This document shows, one piece after another, positions 1-11,590 of a DNA stretch of 64,000 nt; the first letter of the stretch is position 1; every line of letters begins with the position of its first letter. Position numbers and translations under genes: made by a program. The notes below the pieces were generated by a model, which saw only the letters and a list, made by a program, of their open reading frames with translations, had not been told where the DNA came from and ran no database searches. The stretch comes from Cavia porcellus (lineage: Eukaryota; Chordata; Mammalia; Rodentia; Caviidae), in contig NW_026947488.1 of assembly GCF_034190915.1 (NCBI RefSeq), positions 6,272,501 through 6,336,500 on the forward strand, in the 5' to 3' direction.

Positions 1-1141
1 ACGGGCTGAGCCCTCGGAGCCGAAGGTGGCCGAGGGGAAGGGCCCAGGTGCAGGCAAACGTCAGGGCAGCTGAGGGGTCCAGTGGGCTCCAGCTTCTGGC
101 TCAGACTCAAGAAGAGGACGGTAAGGTCAGGGGTGCTGCTGAGGGCTCGCGCGGTGCCAGTTCCATGCTGAGCAGTTTCACCCACATTCGCTCACTGAAC
201 ACTCACAGTGACCCCCAGTTTACTGCCCTCATCTCCACTGTGCCCCAAAGGCTGTTGGGTCATCCAAGGTCACTCGCTGGCCGGTAAAGGAAGAGGACAA
301 ACTCTGGCAGCGTGGAGTCTGAGCTCATAAGTGAGGCCTGGGCCAGGGCAAGGGAGGTGCAAGATGGGAAATCTAGGGCAGGGCGGCATCACATTCAGGT
401 CCTGCCTCAGCCTGGGCCGGGCGCTACCCAACCACACCGCCAGGGCCCAGCTTCCCAACACTGCTGCAGGCCTCTGGCCGCGAAGCCGATCTGCCGTCAC
501 CTGCCCTCACATGCAGGAGGCCCTGGGGTCACTGGGCACCTCTGCAGCAAGTTCGTGCAAGGTGCTATTCGCGCCTTTGAAGTGAGCCTGTCAGGAGCTG
601 TGAGTAAGCGGCCATAAACTGCATTACGACCTGATTGTGAAATGTGTTCAGGAGACAGCCAGCTTCTCCTCCAACACCTAAAGTACTTGGAAATCGTCAG
701 TCTTGTCCTGACAACAAGAAAAAAAAAGCTGAATAAACTGAGATCAGCAACTCCTCTCAACTTCCCCACAGAACTGAGGTCACAGGGCAGACTGACACCT
801 CCAAAACCTGGGCGACAGACAGAATACAGAGAATTATAGGGATTAAGTTGCTGGAGCCACCAGAGAGGCAGGAACACCCACCTGGTAACAGATGGATTCC
901 CACACTGCTGGAGGCTGCGTGGACCAGCGTGAGACAAAGAATTCCAGGTGCCCAGTCTCCCGAGGGCCCGGGGCATCTGTGAGTTTTCTTCCAGGGCACC
1001 ACAAGGTCCTTGGAAAATTCCCTGTAAGCTTTCAGCAAGGCAAAAGAAAAGGTTGGCATTTTAAATATATCAGGAACATTCTGTTTTCCTTAACAAAGAT
1101 AGATGGTCGATGAATAAGCTGGTAGAGGAGACATAAGCAGA
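1..1141. other. Unique non-coding sequence, nothing recognised
   Basis: No repeat family, RNA gene or domain-bearing open frame was recognised. The overlapping open frames here are short, present on both strands and low in information, as expected for GC-rich mammalian intergenic or intronic DNA. Confidence 0.5.
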
Positions 1142-1290
1142 AGCCAGGCATGGTGGTGCATGCCTGTAACCTCAGCACTCGGGAGGCTGAGGCAGGAGGA
1201 TTGTTGCAAGTTTGAGACCAGCCTGGGCTACAAAGTGAGCTCAAGGCCAACCCAAATTGCATAGCAAGACCCTGTCTCAAAAAGACCTCT
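1142..1290 (+). mobile_element. B1-type (7SL-derived) SINE
   Basis: The segment starts with a GCCAGGCATGGTGGTGCATG-type left end (A-box region). It continues through GGGAGGCTGAGGCAGGAGGA and the B-box-like GTTTGAGACCAGCCTGGGCT, and ends CCTGTCTCAAAAAGA. This is the rodent B1 layout derived from 7SL RNA. The internal CTACAAAGTGAGCTC form recurs in the other B1 copies of this window, so it looks like a lineage-specific subfamily. Confidence 0.9.
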
Positions 1291-3650
1291 CCCCCAAAGA
1301 GATAAGTAGATAGATATTAGATTGCTAGATACTTAGATAGAAACAACAAAAGGAAAGAAGGTGAAGGATAAAGACATGAGACCAGCCTCAGAGAGGAGTC
1401 AGGGGAGGTCCTTTCCCGTCACACACAATTGGAAGCAAGTCCAGCCTCCAGCCTCGCGGCTCCTGTTACCTTATTTTAAGCCCTCCCTTCTCTGGTTTCA
1501 CTAGTTTATGTGACTTCCAATTGCTTGTGACCTAACACACTCTGACTACATCTGCTGAGTGCAAATTATAAGCTAAACATACACACGTGCGCAGGAAATG
1601 TGCACACCGCCAATGCGAGTGTCTACCAGGAAGAAGCAGCCGCCTCCCCAGGCACCTCTTCTACCTCAGGCCTGCACACCGCTGCTCTCCTTGCGAAGTT
1701 TTCTCTGAGTCCCACCCAGAACACCACGCCTCCCCTCACCAAGTCCCCAAACCTGACCAGCAACCTGTGAAGCCTGCCTGGGTTTCAATGTGAGCCTTCT
1801 GGAAAACCTACTAAAGGTGTCACTGAGCTTTGTCACACATTAGGTCCTTAACTGAGTTTGGGCTCCATATAGGAAGGGGCCTTGGGCCTGGCTCCTTGCT
1901 GTCCCTGAATCCTTGAACGAAGGCAGTAGGCGTCTGATGACCATAACACCAACAAGGGATTCTTTTAGGGCACAACAGGCAGGCAGACAGGGTCCCACAG
2001 CCTGGCAAACCCCAAAGCAGGAGAAATGTCAGTGAAAGCAAAATCAGATGCATCAGAGCTAAACTTTAAAAGAAAATACTAAAAGCAACCGGAAATAAAA
2101 GGTGCATCGCACTCAGGAAGTGGCAGGACGCTGAGCGACTCCTCGTCAGCAATGATGAGGGCACCGGATGAGTGGACCGCATCCTTCAGGCGCTGCAGGA
2201 ATTTAACTGGAAACGAACGACAAAAATATATCCCTGCCCAAACAGCTTGGATACTACGCAACACAGCTCTAAAGAAATCATACGTCATCAAAAAGCCCAC
2301 AAATGTGAAAATATTTACATAAATGTAGTCAGACTGAAACATGACTGAGGGGCCACTTAAAGCCATACTTAGAGGTCAGAGGTCAGAGGTCAGAGGCGCT
2401 GGCGCTGATTCTTCGCCCAAAGGGGAAAAACCATCTCCAGCTAGAAAAGGAGCCGCAAATTAAACCCTGAGGAGGTAGAGGAAAGGAACTAACTCAGCTG
2501 CCCAGGGAGAACAGGCTAAAGATAAAATAAATGCACTTCTGAACTAGGAAGTAATGGTGACCAGAAGACAGGACAGGAAGGGCTAGGATCAAACTCTTGG
2601 CGTTGAAGAAAGGCCTGAGAGGAAATGAATGGCCGAGAAAAAAGCAAAACTAAAAATAAACTAAGCAAAACTAGGCCGGGAGGCCCTCATGGGTGATACA
2701 GGCTAAGGTTGTTTGAGTGTGCTTGAGTGCAAAATCTCTACAATAACCACATATTGTAAAAATATATATAACAGGAGGATCGCTCGCAAATGACGGAAAG
2801 TCTCTAAAAGTTTAAATTATGGAGGAAAAGGTATTATGGGCCAAGAAAAAAAATTTAAACATTCTACACGGAGACATATCCTAGTGGAGTGGTTAAATTT
2901 GAAGGATTGGGATTTCTTCAAACATTCAGGCAGGGAAAGAGACATTCTCAAAAAGCAGGGAGCTACAAGAAGGCCCCCAGGCTCGGGGGCAGCAGTGTCT
3001 AATGCCAGAAAACAAGGAAGAAAGAAAGAGAGAGAGAGAGAGAGAGAAGCCCCAAGGGCTGGACTGTGCAGCAGAGAGCAGGCAGTCACAGTGTGCTTCA
3101 CACAGAGCCCAGCAGGCGGGGGCTCCTGAGGCGACACGAGGGATGCCCCCCTGAGGGAACTTCCTGCGGAGGTTTCTGAAGAATATTGGAAAAACTTTCA
3201 TGATGCTGAAATCAGCCAGTCAGAGATGAATCAAAGGAAGCACAGACGGACCAGACTACACTGGCCTTGTGCCCAGCATCCTGCTAGCCTGATCTAGCCG
3301 GTGGTAATGGGACATCCATCCAGCCTAAGAGCTGTCCAGCTTAAGAGCCGTACGCAAACCCTCAGAACAGGTTATTCACTACGAGCATGGTCTGACAGGT
3401 CCCTGATAGGTGCTGATTGGTCCTGAGGGCCCCGCCTTCCCTAACAGATCAATGCTGATTATCAGAGCCTGACACTGCCAGCACCACCTCTTGCCCTCTC
3501 TTGCCCTTCTATCTCTGCAGTGGACGACCCAGGAACAAGGTCCTTGGCATATGTGGTCACTTGATTTTGGACTTCCTGGCCTCCAAAACCACTAGCATTA
3601 CTGGTCATTATAAATCACTTGGCCTTGGGTACTGTGTCACAGCTGCACAG
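1291..3650. other. Unique non-coding sequence with a GA tract
   Basis: No gene was recognised in about 2.4 kb. It contains a GA-rich tract at 3017-3048 and three spaced AGGTCA hexamers at 2373-2392, listed separately. The 2650-2900 part is AT-rich. Confidence 0.45.
2373..2392 (+). promoter_or_regulatory. Three AGGTCA half-sites with 1-bp spacing (DR1-like)
   Basis: AGGTCA occurs at 2373-2378, 2380-2385 and 2387-2392, each separated by one G. Direct repeats of this hexamer with one spacer base (DR1) are the binding pattern of RXR heterodimers, HNF4 and COUP-TF nuclear receptors. It could equally be a chance 7-bp microsatellite, and nothing nearby shows that it is an active element. Confidence 0.3.
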
Positions 3651-3654
3651 AATG

Positions 3655-3785
3655 GACTAAGACAACTATAATAGTTAAAAGCTGGCAGCAACCCAAATGC
3701 ACACCCATCAGGGAGACAACAGGTCAACAAGCGGTGGCACAGTGGCACACCAAGGACTAACAGAAGGGACAGGAACAGGTTACCA
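3655..3785 (+). mobile_element. Old L1 3'-end remnant
   Basis: The text runs ATAGTTAAAAGCTGGCAGCA, then ACCCAAATGCACACCCATCAGGGA, then an AAGCGGTGGCACAGTGG stretch. This resembles the end of L1 ORF2/3'UTR, where mammalian copies read 'gcaacccaaatgtccatcaacaggtgaatggat'. It is short and diverged. Confidence 0.45.
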
Positions 3786-4329
3786 GCCCACGTGGTGATG
3801 GGGGTGGATGTCCAGGTGCAAGCTGCCAAACACAACACAGGCTGTGCAAGTCTAATTATGTGGGGACTGGGGTCCAGCAAAGAGATGGAAGGAGATGCCA
3901 GTGTGCCCGGGAACCTCACAGGGTGGACTTCGGATGTGGTGCCCGGGGAAAGGGAAGGAGGAAGGCCACGTGCCCCAGTCACAGTCACGGGTGGGACGCG
4001 GGCACAGTCGGAATAGAGGTTCACTGTAGACCCAGGACCTTTAGACACCGTAGAGGAGGGGACCCACACCTGAGCCCAGGCTGGCCACAAGGTATTTCAG
4101 CAGTGAGAACAGTGTGGTACAAGAACTCGTGGGGCTCTTTAGTGGCTACAGGTCCTGAGGAATCAAGCAGGGTGGACACCTGGCCGCAGAAGACTCCACA
4201 AACCTGGGGCAACCCATAGGTGCTAACCCAGAATCCTACAGCCCAAGTCTCTGAAGGGGAGAAGATGACACAAAAATGAACAGAAAGAACCGACACGGCT
4301 CGTATTTGTTTCTCTCTCTGCTCCCCCAA

Positions 4330-4645
4330 AGAGCCACAAACTCGATGGCTTAAAACAAGGCAAACCTATTACATGACTGGTCTGAAGTCTGGAGGGAATT
4401 TTACCGGACCAAAGACAAAGTATAATCAGGGCTGCCTTCCTTCTGGAGGTGCCAGTGGACAATCGTTTCCTTGCCCAGCTCCTAGAGGCCACTGGGATTC
4501 TTTAGCCAGCGCCCCACCCTGTCTTCAAAGCCAGCAACTGCATCTAACTTCTGCTTCTGTCCTGCCTCTCTGTGTGCTGCTCCTTTCTACCGCCCTTTTA
4601 TAAGGTCTCTGTGATTATGTAGCTCCTGCCTGACCTGGGAAAGGC
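4330..4645 (-). mobile_element. Ancient MLT1-like MaLR LTR
   Basis: On the plus strand the segment reads as the reverse of a MaLR LTR. It has GATGGCTTAAAACAA, then CTGAAGTCTGGAGGGAA, then CTTCCTTCTGGAGGTGCCAG, TTTCCTTGCCCAGCTCCTAGAGGCC, and finally CTTCAAAGCCAGCAACTGCA with a CTTTTATAAGG. This order of landmarks is familiar from old mammalian MLT1 LTRs. Divergence is high and the ends are not sharply defined. Confidence 0.65.
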
Positions 4646-5654
4646 TTTGCATCTTGAGATCCTTAACTATCGTATCTACAAAGCCCCCTTTACAAGGCAA
4701 GGTGACAGAAGCAGTTTCTAGAGAACTAAAAATTGAAGAGGCCATAATTCTGTGTTTCAAACCCAGAGACTGGGGCTCAGAGAGGCTTGGGATTTCATTC
4801 ATTCATTGAAGCACCTGCCTGGGAGCCTTGGTCTTGGACTTCTGATTGGTCAAGGTTTGAATCATGTGCCCTCCCTGAGCCAATCACAGTAGCCTGAAGA
4901 GCTGGCCATTCTGATTGGATAGCTTGGAGTCGGGTTTATCAGGGGATGGTGTGCTACCAGAAGTGAGGCAAGGAAATTCTGCTGGACAGTTGTAACAGTC
5001 TCGCCCAGTGGAGTTATGCTGGCAGAAAAGGACTTTCCAAATATTTCACACCCCACTTCCTGGGGTACCCCTGCCCCCAGATGCTGACGTGCTTCACATC
5101 CCTTCTTCCCTTGGCCTGACAGCCAGGCTTACTACAAAGATCACAAATCCAGCACCCCGCCCCCTCCCCGCCGGGAGCCTGTGCCTCCTCCTGCTCTATT
5201 CTGGGTCAGCAGAGGAGCCAGGCTGCCAGCTCCTGGCTCCATCTGCTGTCCCCTGTGGCCGGTGAGGTGTGAGGGTGACTCGTTAAGAGTCTAGCAAGGA
5301 AGATGGGATGTTCTCACCCCGAATGTCTGCAGACAGTGCTGGCTCTGGAATTTCGCTGGGCGCTCAGCCCTAAAGAAAGGAGAGACAAGAAAGAGAAAGA
5401 AAGCAATGAAAGAGCTGCAGATTGCCCCCCACAATCGGGAGTCATCAGCAGGGCGAGAGGTGAGCCCCACTGCTGGGGACGTGGTCTGGCCCCGCCCGCA
5501 GCACAGCCTGTGCTGTTCGGGGCTCTGCTCCCCTCTCACAGGCCCTCCGCGCCTCCTCTCCTCCCTCCACACTGAGCGGATGGCCCCAGGCTCCTCCTGC
5601 CTGCAGCCTGCACCGCTTGTGCCTGTGCCTGCAGGCTCTTCCTGTGCCTGTCCC
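4646..5654. other. Unique non-coding sequence
   Basis: Nothing was recognised apart from CT/GA-rich stretches near 5390. Open frames occur on both strands without domains. Confidence 0.45.
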
Positions 5655-5996
5655 TCCTGCGATGGCTTAGAAATAAAATGTCCCCCAGATTTTCATGTGT
5701 GCAGAAGGTGACTGGATCGTGGGAGGGGGTCCAGGCTCACCAGGGATTCTGCCAGTGAGGAGCTGAGTAGCCGCAGCTGTTGTTAGGAGGAGGCCTGGCT
5801 GGAACGGGCCGCTGGGGGCGTGACCTGACGAGTGTGTTCTTGTGCCTGGCTCCCTCCTTTATGGCCATCCTGTACCCAGGCCCTCTTGCCCTGCTGTTCC
5901 TGCCCTGGAACTGCGAACTAGAACAAACCTCTCCCTTAAATTGTGAGTGTCAGATAGTTTATCCTAGTAACAAAAGTAACTGTGACATCATCTCTG
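5655..5996 (+). mobile_element. ERVL-MaLR-type LTR, sense orientation
   Basis: The left end reads TGCGATGGCTTAGAAATAAAATGTCCCCCA, a variant of the MaLR start 'tgctatggtttgaa-atgtcccccaa'. The segment continues through CATGTGTGCAGAAGGTGACTGGATC. It ends with CTAGAACAAACCTCTCCCTTAAATTGT and a terminal AACAAAAGTAACTGTGACA. The same family occurs antisense at 18650, 26562, 31629 and 62731. A short B1 remnant may follow near 6018-6050. Confidence 0.6.
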
Positions 5997-6822
5997 GCCC
6001 AAATCGACTCATCTGTTGGGTGAGGAGGACGGTTGCAAGTTTGAGACCAAGGCTCATACATCTTCTCTGCAGGATCCATCTGTACCCTAGGCCACATGGG
6101 ACGCTCCCAGACCCTGCTGGACCTGGCACCTGCCTTTCTATTTATCTGTTCCTCTACCTGAGTTCACAAGCCTAGTGCAACCTCGCAGGGTCCCCCGCAT
6201 GAGGATTCTCTCTTCTAACGATCCCTCATTCGCGGCCTTTCTGGGTGCAGGGGCCCAGCAAACTCACTGCCAGGGAGCACCTCAGCTCCCTGCTCCGTTT
6301 TGGGGTCCAGCAGCCAGTGTCCCTTTTCCTTTACCTTCCCTGCCCCGAGCTTGCACCTCCCCAAGTAGCACATCAGCCACCTCACTCCTGCCTCAGGCTC
6401 TGCTTCCTAAGGCTTCCCTGTCTCCAAGCACAGACATCTCTGACTCACTCATTGCTTTTTGTTTTTTGTTTTTTGGGCTTTTTTAATCTGCAGGGACTGA
6501 AGATAAAACCCAGGAGAAATAGGTGAATTAATCAATTAACTCCATGTTCATAACCTCTTTGGACAGATGGGAAAGGAAGACTCAGAGGAGGGAAGTTGGG
6601 GGCTCTGCTCCCCGGAGGCTGAGTTAGGAATGAACCCAATGGCTGGAACGGCATCCTTACTCTCATGGAAACAGCTGGTACCCCAAGCTCTCTAGGTGCT
6701 TCTATGAAGATGCTTCCTCACCCTGGACCTAACCCTAATCCCTGGAACTCAGTCGGAGGCCGGAGTTTTCCTCTCAGGACCTTGCAGCTTTCCGAACCGT
6801 CATAAACTACATTTGAATTTGG
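5997..6822. other. Unique non-coding sequence
   Basis: A GAGGAGGACGGTTGCAAGTTTGAGACCA stretch around 6020-6048 resembles the middle of a B1 SINE. The rest is CT-rich and unrecognised. Confidence 0.4.
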
Positions 6823-6985
6823 AGCTGGGCACAGTGGTGCACACCTGTAATCCCAGCAGTCAGGAGGCTGAGGCAGGAGGATCGTTGCAATTTGAGACCA
6901 GCCTGGGCTACAAAGTGAGCTCAAGGCCAGCCTGAACTGCATAGTGAGATCCTGTTTCAAAAAGAAACAAACAAACAGAAAAGAA
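6823..6985 (+). mobile_element. B1-type SINE
   Basis: It begins AGCTGGGCACAGTGGTGCAC, continues with GGAGGCTGAGGCAGGAGGAT and TTTGAGACCAGCCTGGGCTA, and ends CCTGTTTCAAAAAGAAACAAACAAAC with an A-rich tail. It shares the CTACAAAGTGAGCTCAAGG form with the copy at 1142. Confidence 0.9.
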
Positions 6986-9540
6986 GGAAACTTGAACTTA
7001 TGCAGTCTATATCCCAGCAGGCAGGCCTCGGTTGGTTATTTTCCTGTAAGTCCTTAAACCTTGACACACAGAGGTTTTCAGTGCTGTGGACCTAGAGAGG
7101 GTCCCCGTGGGCCCCTGATGCAGCCACTGGAAACCTTAAGAAAATGTGGATGTGCTGCCACAGCTGGTGCCCAAGTGCTAGAGAATTCTCCAGGCATTAC
7201 CTGTAGACAAAAAGCCCTGCAATCTTAGCGGGCAGCCCAAAGATGCCAGCAAGCCAGGCACAATTAGGGCACAGCACCTTAGAAAAGAGACGTCCTGGAG
7301 GCCTCTCCAGGGTGGAAGCAAATCAAATCTTTCAAACACAATGCAAATGACTTCCGTGCGTCTCGCCAAGAGTAACTGTGTTTGGTGATCTTGCCTTTGT
7401 AAGTTTCCCAAGGATGTGACACAATTCTTCCATTTGCTTGGCTTTTCCCTAATAGTACAACCTAATTAAATATGATTAGTTTCCAAATTGCATTAAGCTG
7501 GAGCCCCCACATACAGACAACCCCAAATCTAATTAGAGGCTACCGCAAGCGTCGGAAAAGCCCGCAGACATGAAACTGCTCCGTGAAGCATAATCGTCTG
7601 CAGCTTTTAATACTTCAATTTTCTCGGTGACGAGAGAGAAAAAAATATGCTGCAAAAAAAAAAAAAATTGTGTTTCTCAGCCGCAGTTGACAACATTAAC
7701 GAACAGCTTTGCGTCTTAATACGAGTTTCCGGTAGTCATTGCAGAAAGGACATGATTTGAAGGACTTCACCAGGCTGGAGAATGGCTCGGCCCTCGGCAG
7801 CTCCCCGCCCCGGCATCTGAAGTCACTTCAGAGCCCCAGTGTTTATGCACTCAGCAAACCACACTCAGGCCAACCCCAAACCTCCTGTGAGCTCCGGCTC
7901 AAAAGACGGTTGGGAAATGTACACTAAGATGGGGCCGAGAGAGGGAGGGGGCTCAGGGAGCTCGGCCCCAGACACCCCAGTTTGCTGGATGAGACAGACT
8001 CAACAGTGCAAACCCTGCTGAGTCACTTACCGCCACTGGTACAGGGTTTAATTAGCCGACGGGCTGAGCGTGGAAAAAAAGTTCCCTCAGTGTGGAAGAA
8101 AAATATAAGGAGGTGTGAATCAATGATTTTCCTACCTACAGATTAATGCAATGCGCTTTCTTTCCTCACTTGTCTGCTCCCTTGGGCTTCCATAAGCCTC
8201 CTGCCTTGTCTATGCTGGTAGGGGCTGATGACATCCTCCAGGCCACTGGAGCCTGGTCAAGGAAACTCCCGGGCCGACAAGGCCTTAGGGGGGCCCTGGC
8301 CCTCCTGTGTGCAGGCAAGGGCTTGCTTGCTTTGGATTTTGCTGAGCAGGAGCAGCTGTGAAGGGAGATGGCACCCAGAGGGCAGCCCAGGGCCCCGGAG
8401 AATAAGAAATGGGGGCGGCAGCCCCTTCGGGAGTCCTCAGAGATGGCACGCGTGGGTGCACAGGCCTCACCGAGAGTGGCCCAGAGATGAGCTGCAAGCT
8501 CGGCCTTCGACGCTCACAGATACTCAGGGGTCCAGCCGCTGAGGGTGCAGCAAGGAAGGTGGGGACCTCCGGGGGATCTGGGGACTGAGCTGTGCCCTGG
8601 ACAGACTTCTCACCACAATGATGGCACCGAGACATCACTGATGGCGTCACCGAGACTGCTACCAACTCCTTAGGCAGGCAGGGGGGACCTGAGGCCAGAT
8701 TCGGGAGGACAAGTGGCCAGGTGCTGTGGGGTGCCTGGCGTAGCCTTTCTTGTGGTTTGTGACCACAATGCGACAGGCCCCGAAACTGCAAGGTGCACAC
8801 GACAAGGATGTGTACCAGTCAGTTGGCCCGGGGGTGACCAGGGCACCATGCCTGGGTCTTCAGAGGCACACAGGACCTTAACTTGGAGCCACGGTTGCTG
8901 GGCAGGTCAGGGACAGGACTCCAGTTACGTGTAAAGACCCTGACGTGGAGGGTCAGGCTTGGATCTTGGCTGTGCATGCCCTTACTTCTGCGATTTATCG
9001 TCTCTCCGTGCCTCAGTTTCCTGGGCTATGGAGGGAGCCTCAGTGACTGCGTGTGACCAGTGCTGTAGGCAGCCCTGGTATCCAAGGCCCTGCAGACCAT
9101 GCGTCTTCCCAGGCTTTACATAGATGGAGCAGACCCTCCCCTGGTTCAAGTCCCTGTCCTTTCTCATGGACCATCATCCTTCAGCACTGTGCACACACAG
9201 GGTTCTCTGCAGCCCTGTACATCTTCCAGGAGAAAGACGTCACCATCCCTGTCCGGCCTGTGGCTGGATCCCAGGGCCAGCGCAGGCTCTGGCCCAGGGT
9301 GCGTACCAAGAAATCTTTACATGTGAATGTCCCACAGTGTCCGTCCTGGCTCCTCAGCAGCAGGAACCCCTGCGAAGGGAGCTGGGCCATCCCTCCCAGC
9401 CAGGCACAGGTGCTGCCTGGAAGTCTCGGACACAGCAACAGACACAGCACGGCGAAGACCTCATGGAGATGCCAGCAATGGCAGACACGCAGGCAGCCAC
9501 CAGCCAGGCGCCCACACGCACGGCCCTCGTGGCTGTCACT
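6986..9540. other. Unique sequence, including an AT-rich block that looks conserved
   Basis: No gene or repeat was recognised in 2.5 kb. The sub-block at 7390-7770 has several homeodomain-type TAATTA/ATTAAA/TTAATA motifs, little repeat character and an A13 run at about 7653. It has the texture of a vertebrate conserved non-coding element, but this cannot be judged without alignment. Confidence 0.35.
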
Positions 9541-9960
9541 TTCTGCCATCCAGGGCAGCTGGGTTTGTACACACTGCCACCCCAGCACCGCTCCGTGCGC
9601 CTTCCTTCCGGGCTCCGTGGCTCAGGCTCTCTGAGAAGCCCAGCTCCCAGCGCCGTGCTTTGCAGACCCCGAGCTCAGGAGACAGCAGAGCAGCCCGGGA
9701 GCCGCGTGTGGAGAGGCTGGCAGCAGCGAGCCCCTTCCTTCCGGCCGCGCACAGGCGGCGAGAGAAGCGGTTGCCTCCGAAGGCTGTATCGACTGGCGCC
9801 TCAGCGAGTTTCAGAAACATTTGGCTGGAAACAGGAGGAGCGGAGCCCTGGGGAAAGCGGACTGCCGGGACTGTTCCACCGCTGATCCACAGCGTCACAG
9901 ACAGCCGCCTTCTGGGCTCAGGCGCTGCTCCGGAAGACCTGAGCCTTGCTGGAGAGGATG
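9541..9960. promoter_or_regulatory. CpG-island-like segment
   Basis: Counting by eye gives about 30 CpG dinucleotides in 420 bp at roughly 60% G+C. That is about 0.75 of the expected number, in a surrounding that is CpG-poor. Density peaks at 9661-9780. No first exon or TATA box was identified. Long overlapping open frames across 9053-10007 on both strands are explained by the low stop-codon density of this GC-rich stretch. It may be an unannotated promoter or an orphan island. Confidence 0.45.
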
Positions 9961-10668
9961 CTCAGGGTTGGACCCTCAGGCTGCTCCCCTGTCCCCGGGG
10001 GTCATGAGTGGTGCCCCCTCATGGCTGCACTCGACTAGGGCTCAAGGTGCCAACGGGATCCCCAGGGAGAAAGAACACAGGGAGGCCGAGCCGGGCCAAG
10101 CCCTGTGCCGTGTGCCTTAAAGGAGGCCGCTTCACCCTTCTTCTGGTCCTCAGCTTCCTTGGTAAAAACAGATGTCAGCTCCATGACCCCTGGACTGAGG
10201 GAGTCACCCACACCTCTGTGTTCCCCGATGGCCAAAACAGGCCAACAGTGGCCATCTAGGGAGTGACCTTGGGCAGGTCACCTCCCGTCCCTGTGCTCCT
10301 ATAAAAAGTGAAAACAAAGCACCCAGAGGCCTCTTGGGGTGTGCCAGTGCAGAGTAGGTGAGATTCTAAGTCCCTTGGACGTCTGACTCCATTCTCTCTG
10401 AAACTCTGAACAAGGATGCACAGAGAAGAGAAAGACCACGTTCAGATCCCTCAGGCTTTCAGAAGTCACCGTCAGATGAGGCTGCAGTTCTCGGGATGTG
10501 AAGATCTGGGGCTCAGGCACAGTGGGATCCAGGGGCACACAGGATGTCCCATCTTGTTTGTCCTGTCACTTTGTTCACCCTGCCACTCCACAGAGGTGCA
10601 CTTGTGGTGGTGACCAAACTCTGAGGCCTCCAGTCTGACGTCTCCCGTCCCCCTCACCCTCCCGGCAG

Positions 10669-10674
10669 CCCCAG
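10669..10674. repeat. Target-site duplication of provirus 1 (left copy)
   Basis: CCCCAG directly precedes the LTR terminus TGTCGA. The identical hexamer follows the other LTR at 17274-17279. Six-base duplications are typical of betaretrovirus/ERV2 integrases. Confidence 0.95.
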
Positions 10675-11096
10675 TGTCGATGTCGCTCCCGGCCGGCAGG
10701 AAGGACACACGACAAAGCCTGGCAGTGGACAACCTTTTCTTTTATTTTCCTTCTCCGTACAGCCTGCCCTGGGATCGCTCCCAGCCGAAGCCTCCTTTGG
10801 TCCGCTCCCCGCGGCTCCTTCTGGGCTTCTACTTCCGGGCTTCTTCTTCCCCCCCAGGGGTGGCACCAGTATATATACGGATACAGTGTCCAATCATGTT
10901 AAAGTAAGCAAGGCAAGCTGATTGGCTAACATCATCAGTTGCCAGGCAGACTATATTGTCGAGCGGGTTGCTTACGCGGTAAGCAGGAAACTAACGTGCT
11001 CGATGGGAGGGGTAATCTACCTCAGGCTTTACTCTTTACTACAGGCCTCACGTCCGCCAAGTGAGGCGACCGGGCTCGGGGCTGCGGCTCCCAACA
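10675..11096 (-). repeat. 3' LTR of provirus 1
   Basis: The 422-bp LTR has TG...CA ends. On the sense (minus) strand it carries a CCAAT box, a TATATATA box, then a downstream AATAAA (plus-strand TTTATT at 10741-10746) followed by a TTGTCGTGTGTCC GU-rich region. The polypurine tract abuts it at 11097-11110. Confidence 0.95.
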
Positions 11097-11110
11097 TCTC
11101 CCCCTTTTTT
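11097..11110 (-). other. Polypurine tract of provirus 1
   Basis: On the sense strand AAAAAAGGGGGAGA directly abuts the 3' LTR start TGTTGGG. This is the plus-strand DNA primer site of reverse transcription. Confidence 0.9.
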
Positions 11111-11392
11111 ATTTTTTATGAATGTGCGCATCGTAGCCCTTTCTGGACTGGGTGCAGAGGCTTATGCCCTATGCGTAGGCCCACCGTAGGTCCTTGGCTT
11201 AGACCCTGGTCGGCCGTCCCATGGTCTGCCAAGGCCCTGAGGCCCTCGTCCTTTTTCTAGGGCCAGGCACAAACTGGACGGAACCTGGATGCACACAAGC
11301 TTGCACTCATTTTCTCTCCGTAAAGAAATCCCCTCGGAGAGAAATTTAGACCTGGGCAGCATCTAACAGTCCAGCGGCTTACGTGCAGGATG

Positions 11393-11462
11393 GGGTAGGG
11401 CCTGGCTTAGGTTGAGTCGCACCGGGGGAGTACGCTCTTACCCGTCATTGACTCTCCTACCC
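11393..11462 (-). promoter_or_regulatory. CTE-like RNA export hairpin of provirus 1
   Basis: This is the same element as at 37649-37718 in provirus 2, on the minus strand, and is base-identical over this interval by eye. It has an outer stem GGGTAGG/CCTACCC, left loop strand GACGGGTAAGAG, an apical stem CGTAC/GTGCG and right loop strand AACCTAAGCCAGG. The loop strands match the NXF1-binding loops known from type D retrovirus constitutive transport elements. It lies between pol and the 3' LTR, the usual CTE location. Confidence 0.75.
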
Positions 11463-11590
11463 AGCTATGTCATAATTTTTTAGAGGAGGAGTGTGGGAAG
11501 CTCACCACCCCTAGACTCGGTCGTAAGCTAGGCGAGCGAGCCATGCATATGCCTGAGGATCTTCTTGTCCATTTTGGGCTACCGCTATTT

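Noticed and set aside
9053..10007. Long overlapping open frames of 193, 253 and 226 codons
   Set aside because: They overlap each other and frames on the other strand, have no domains and biased composition, and coincide with the GC-rich, stop-poor CpG-island-like segment.
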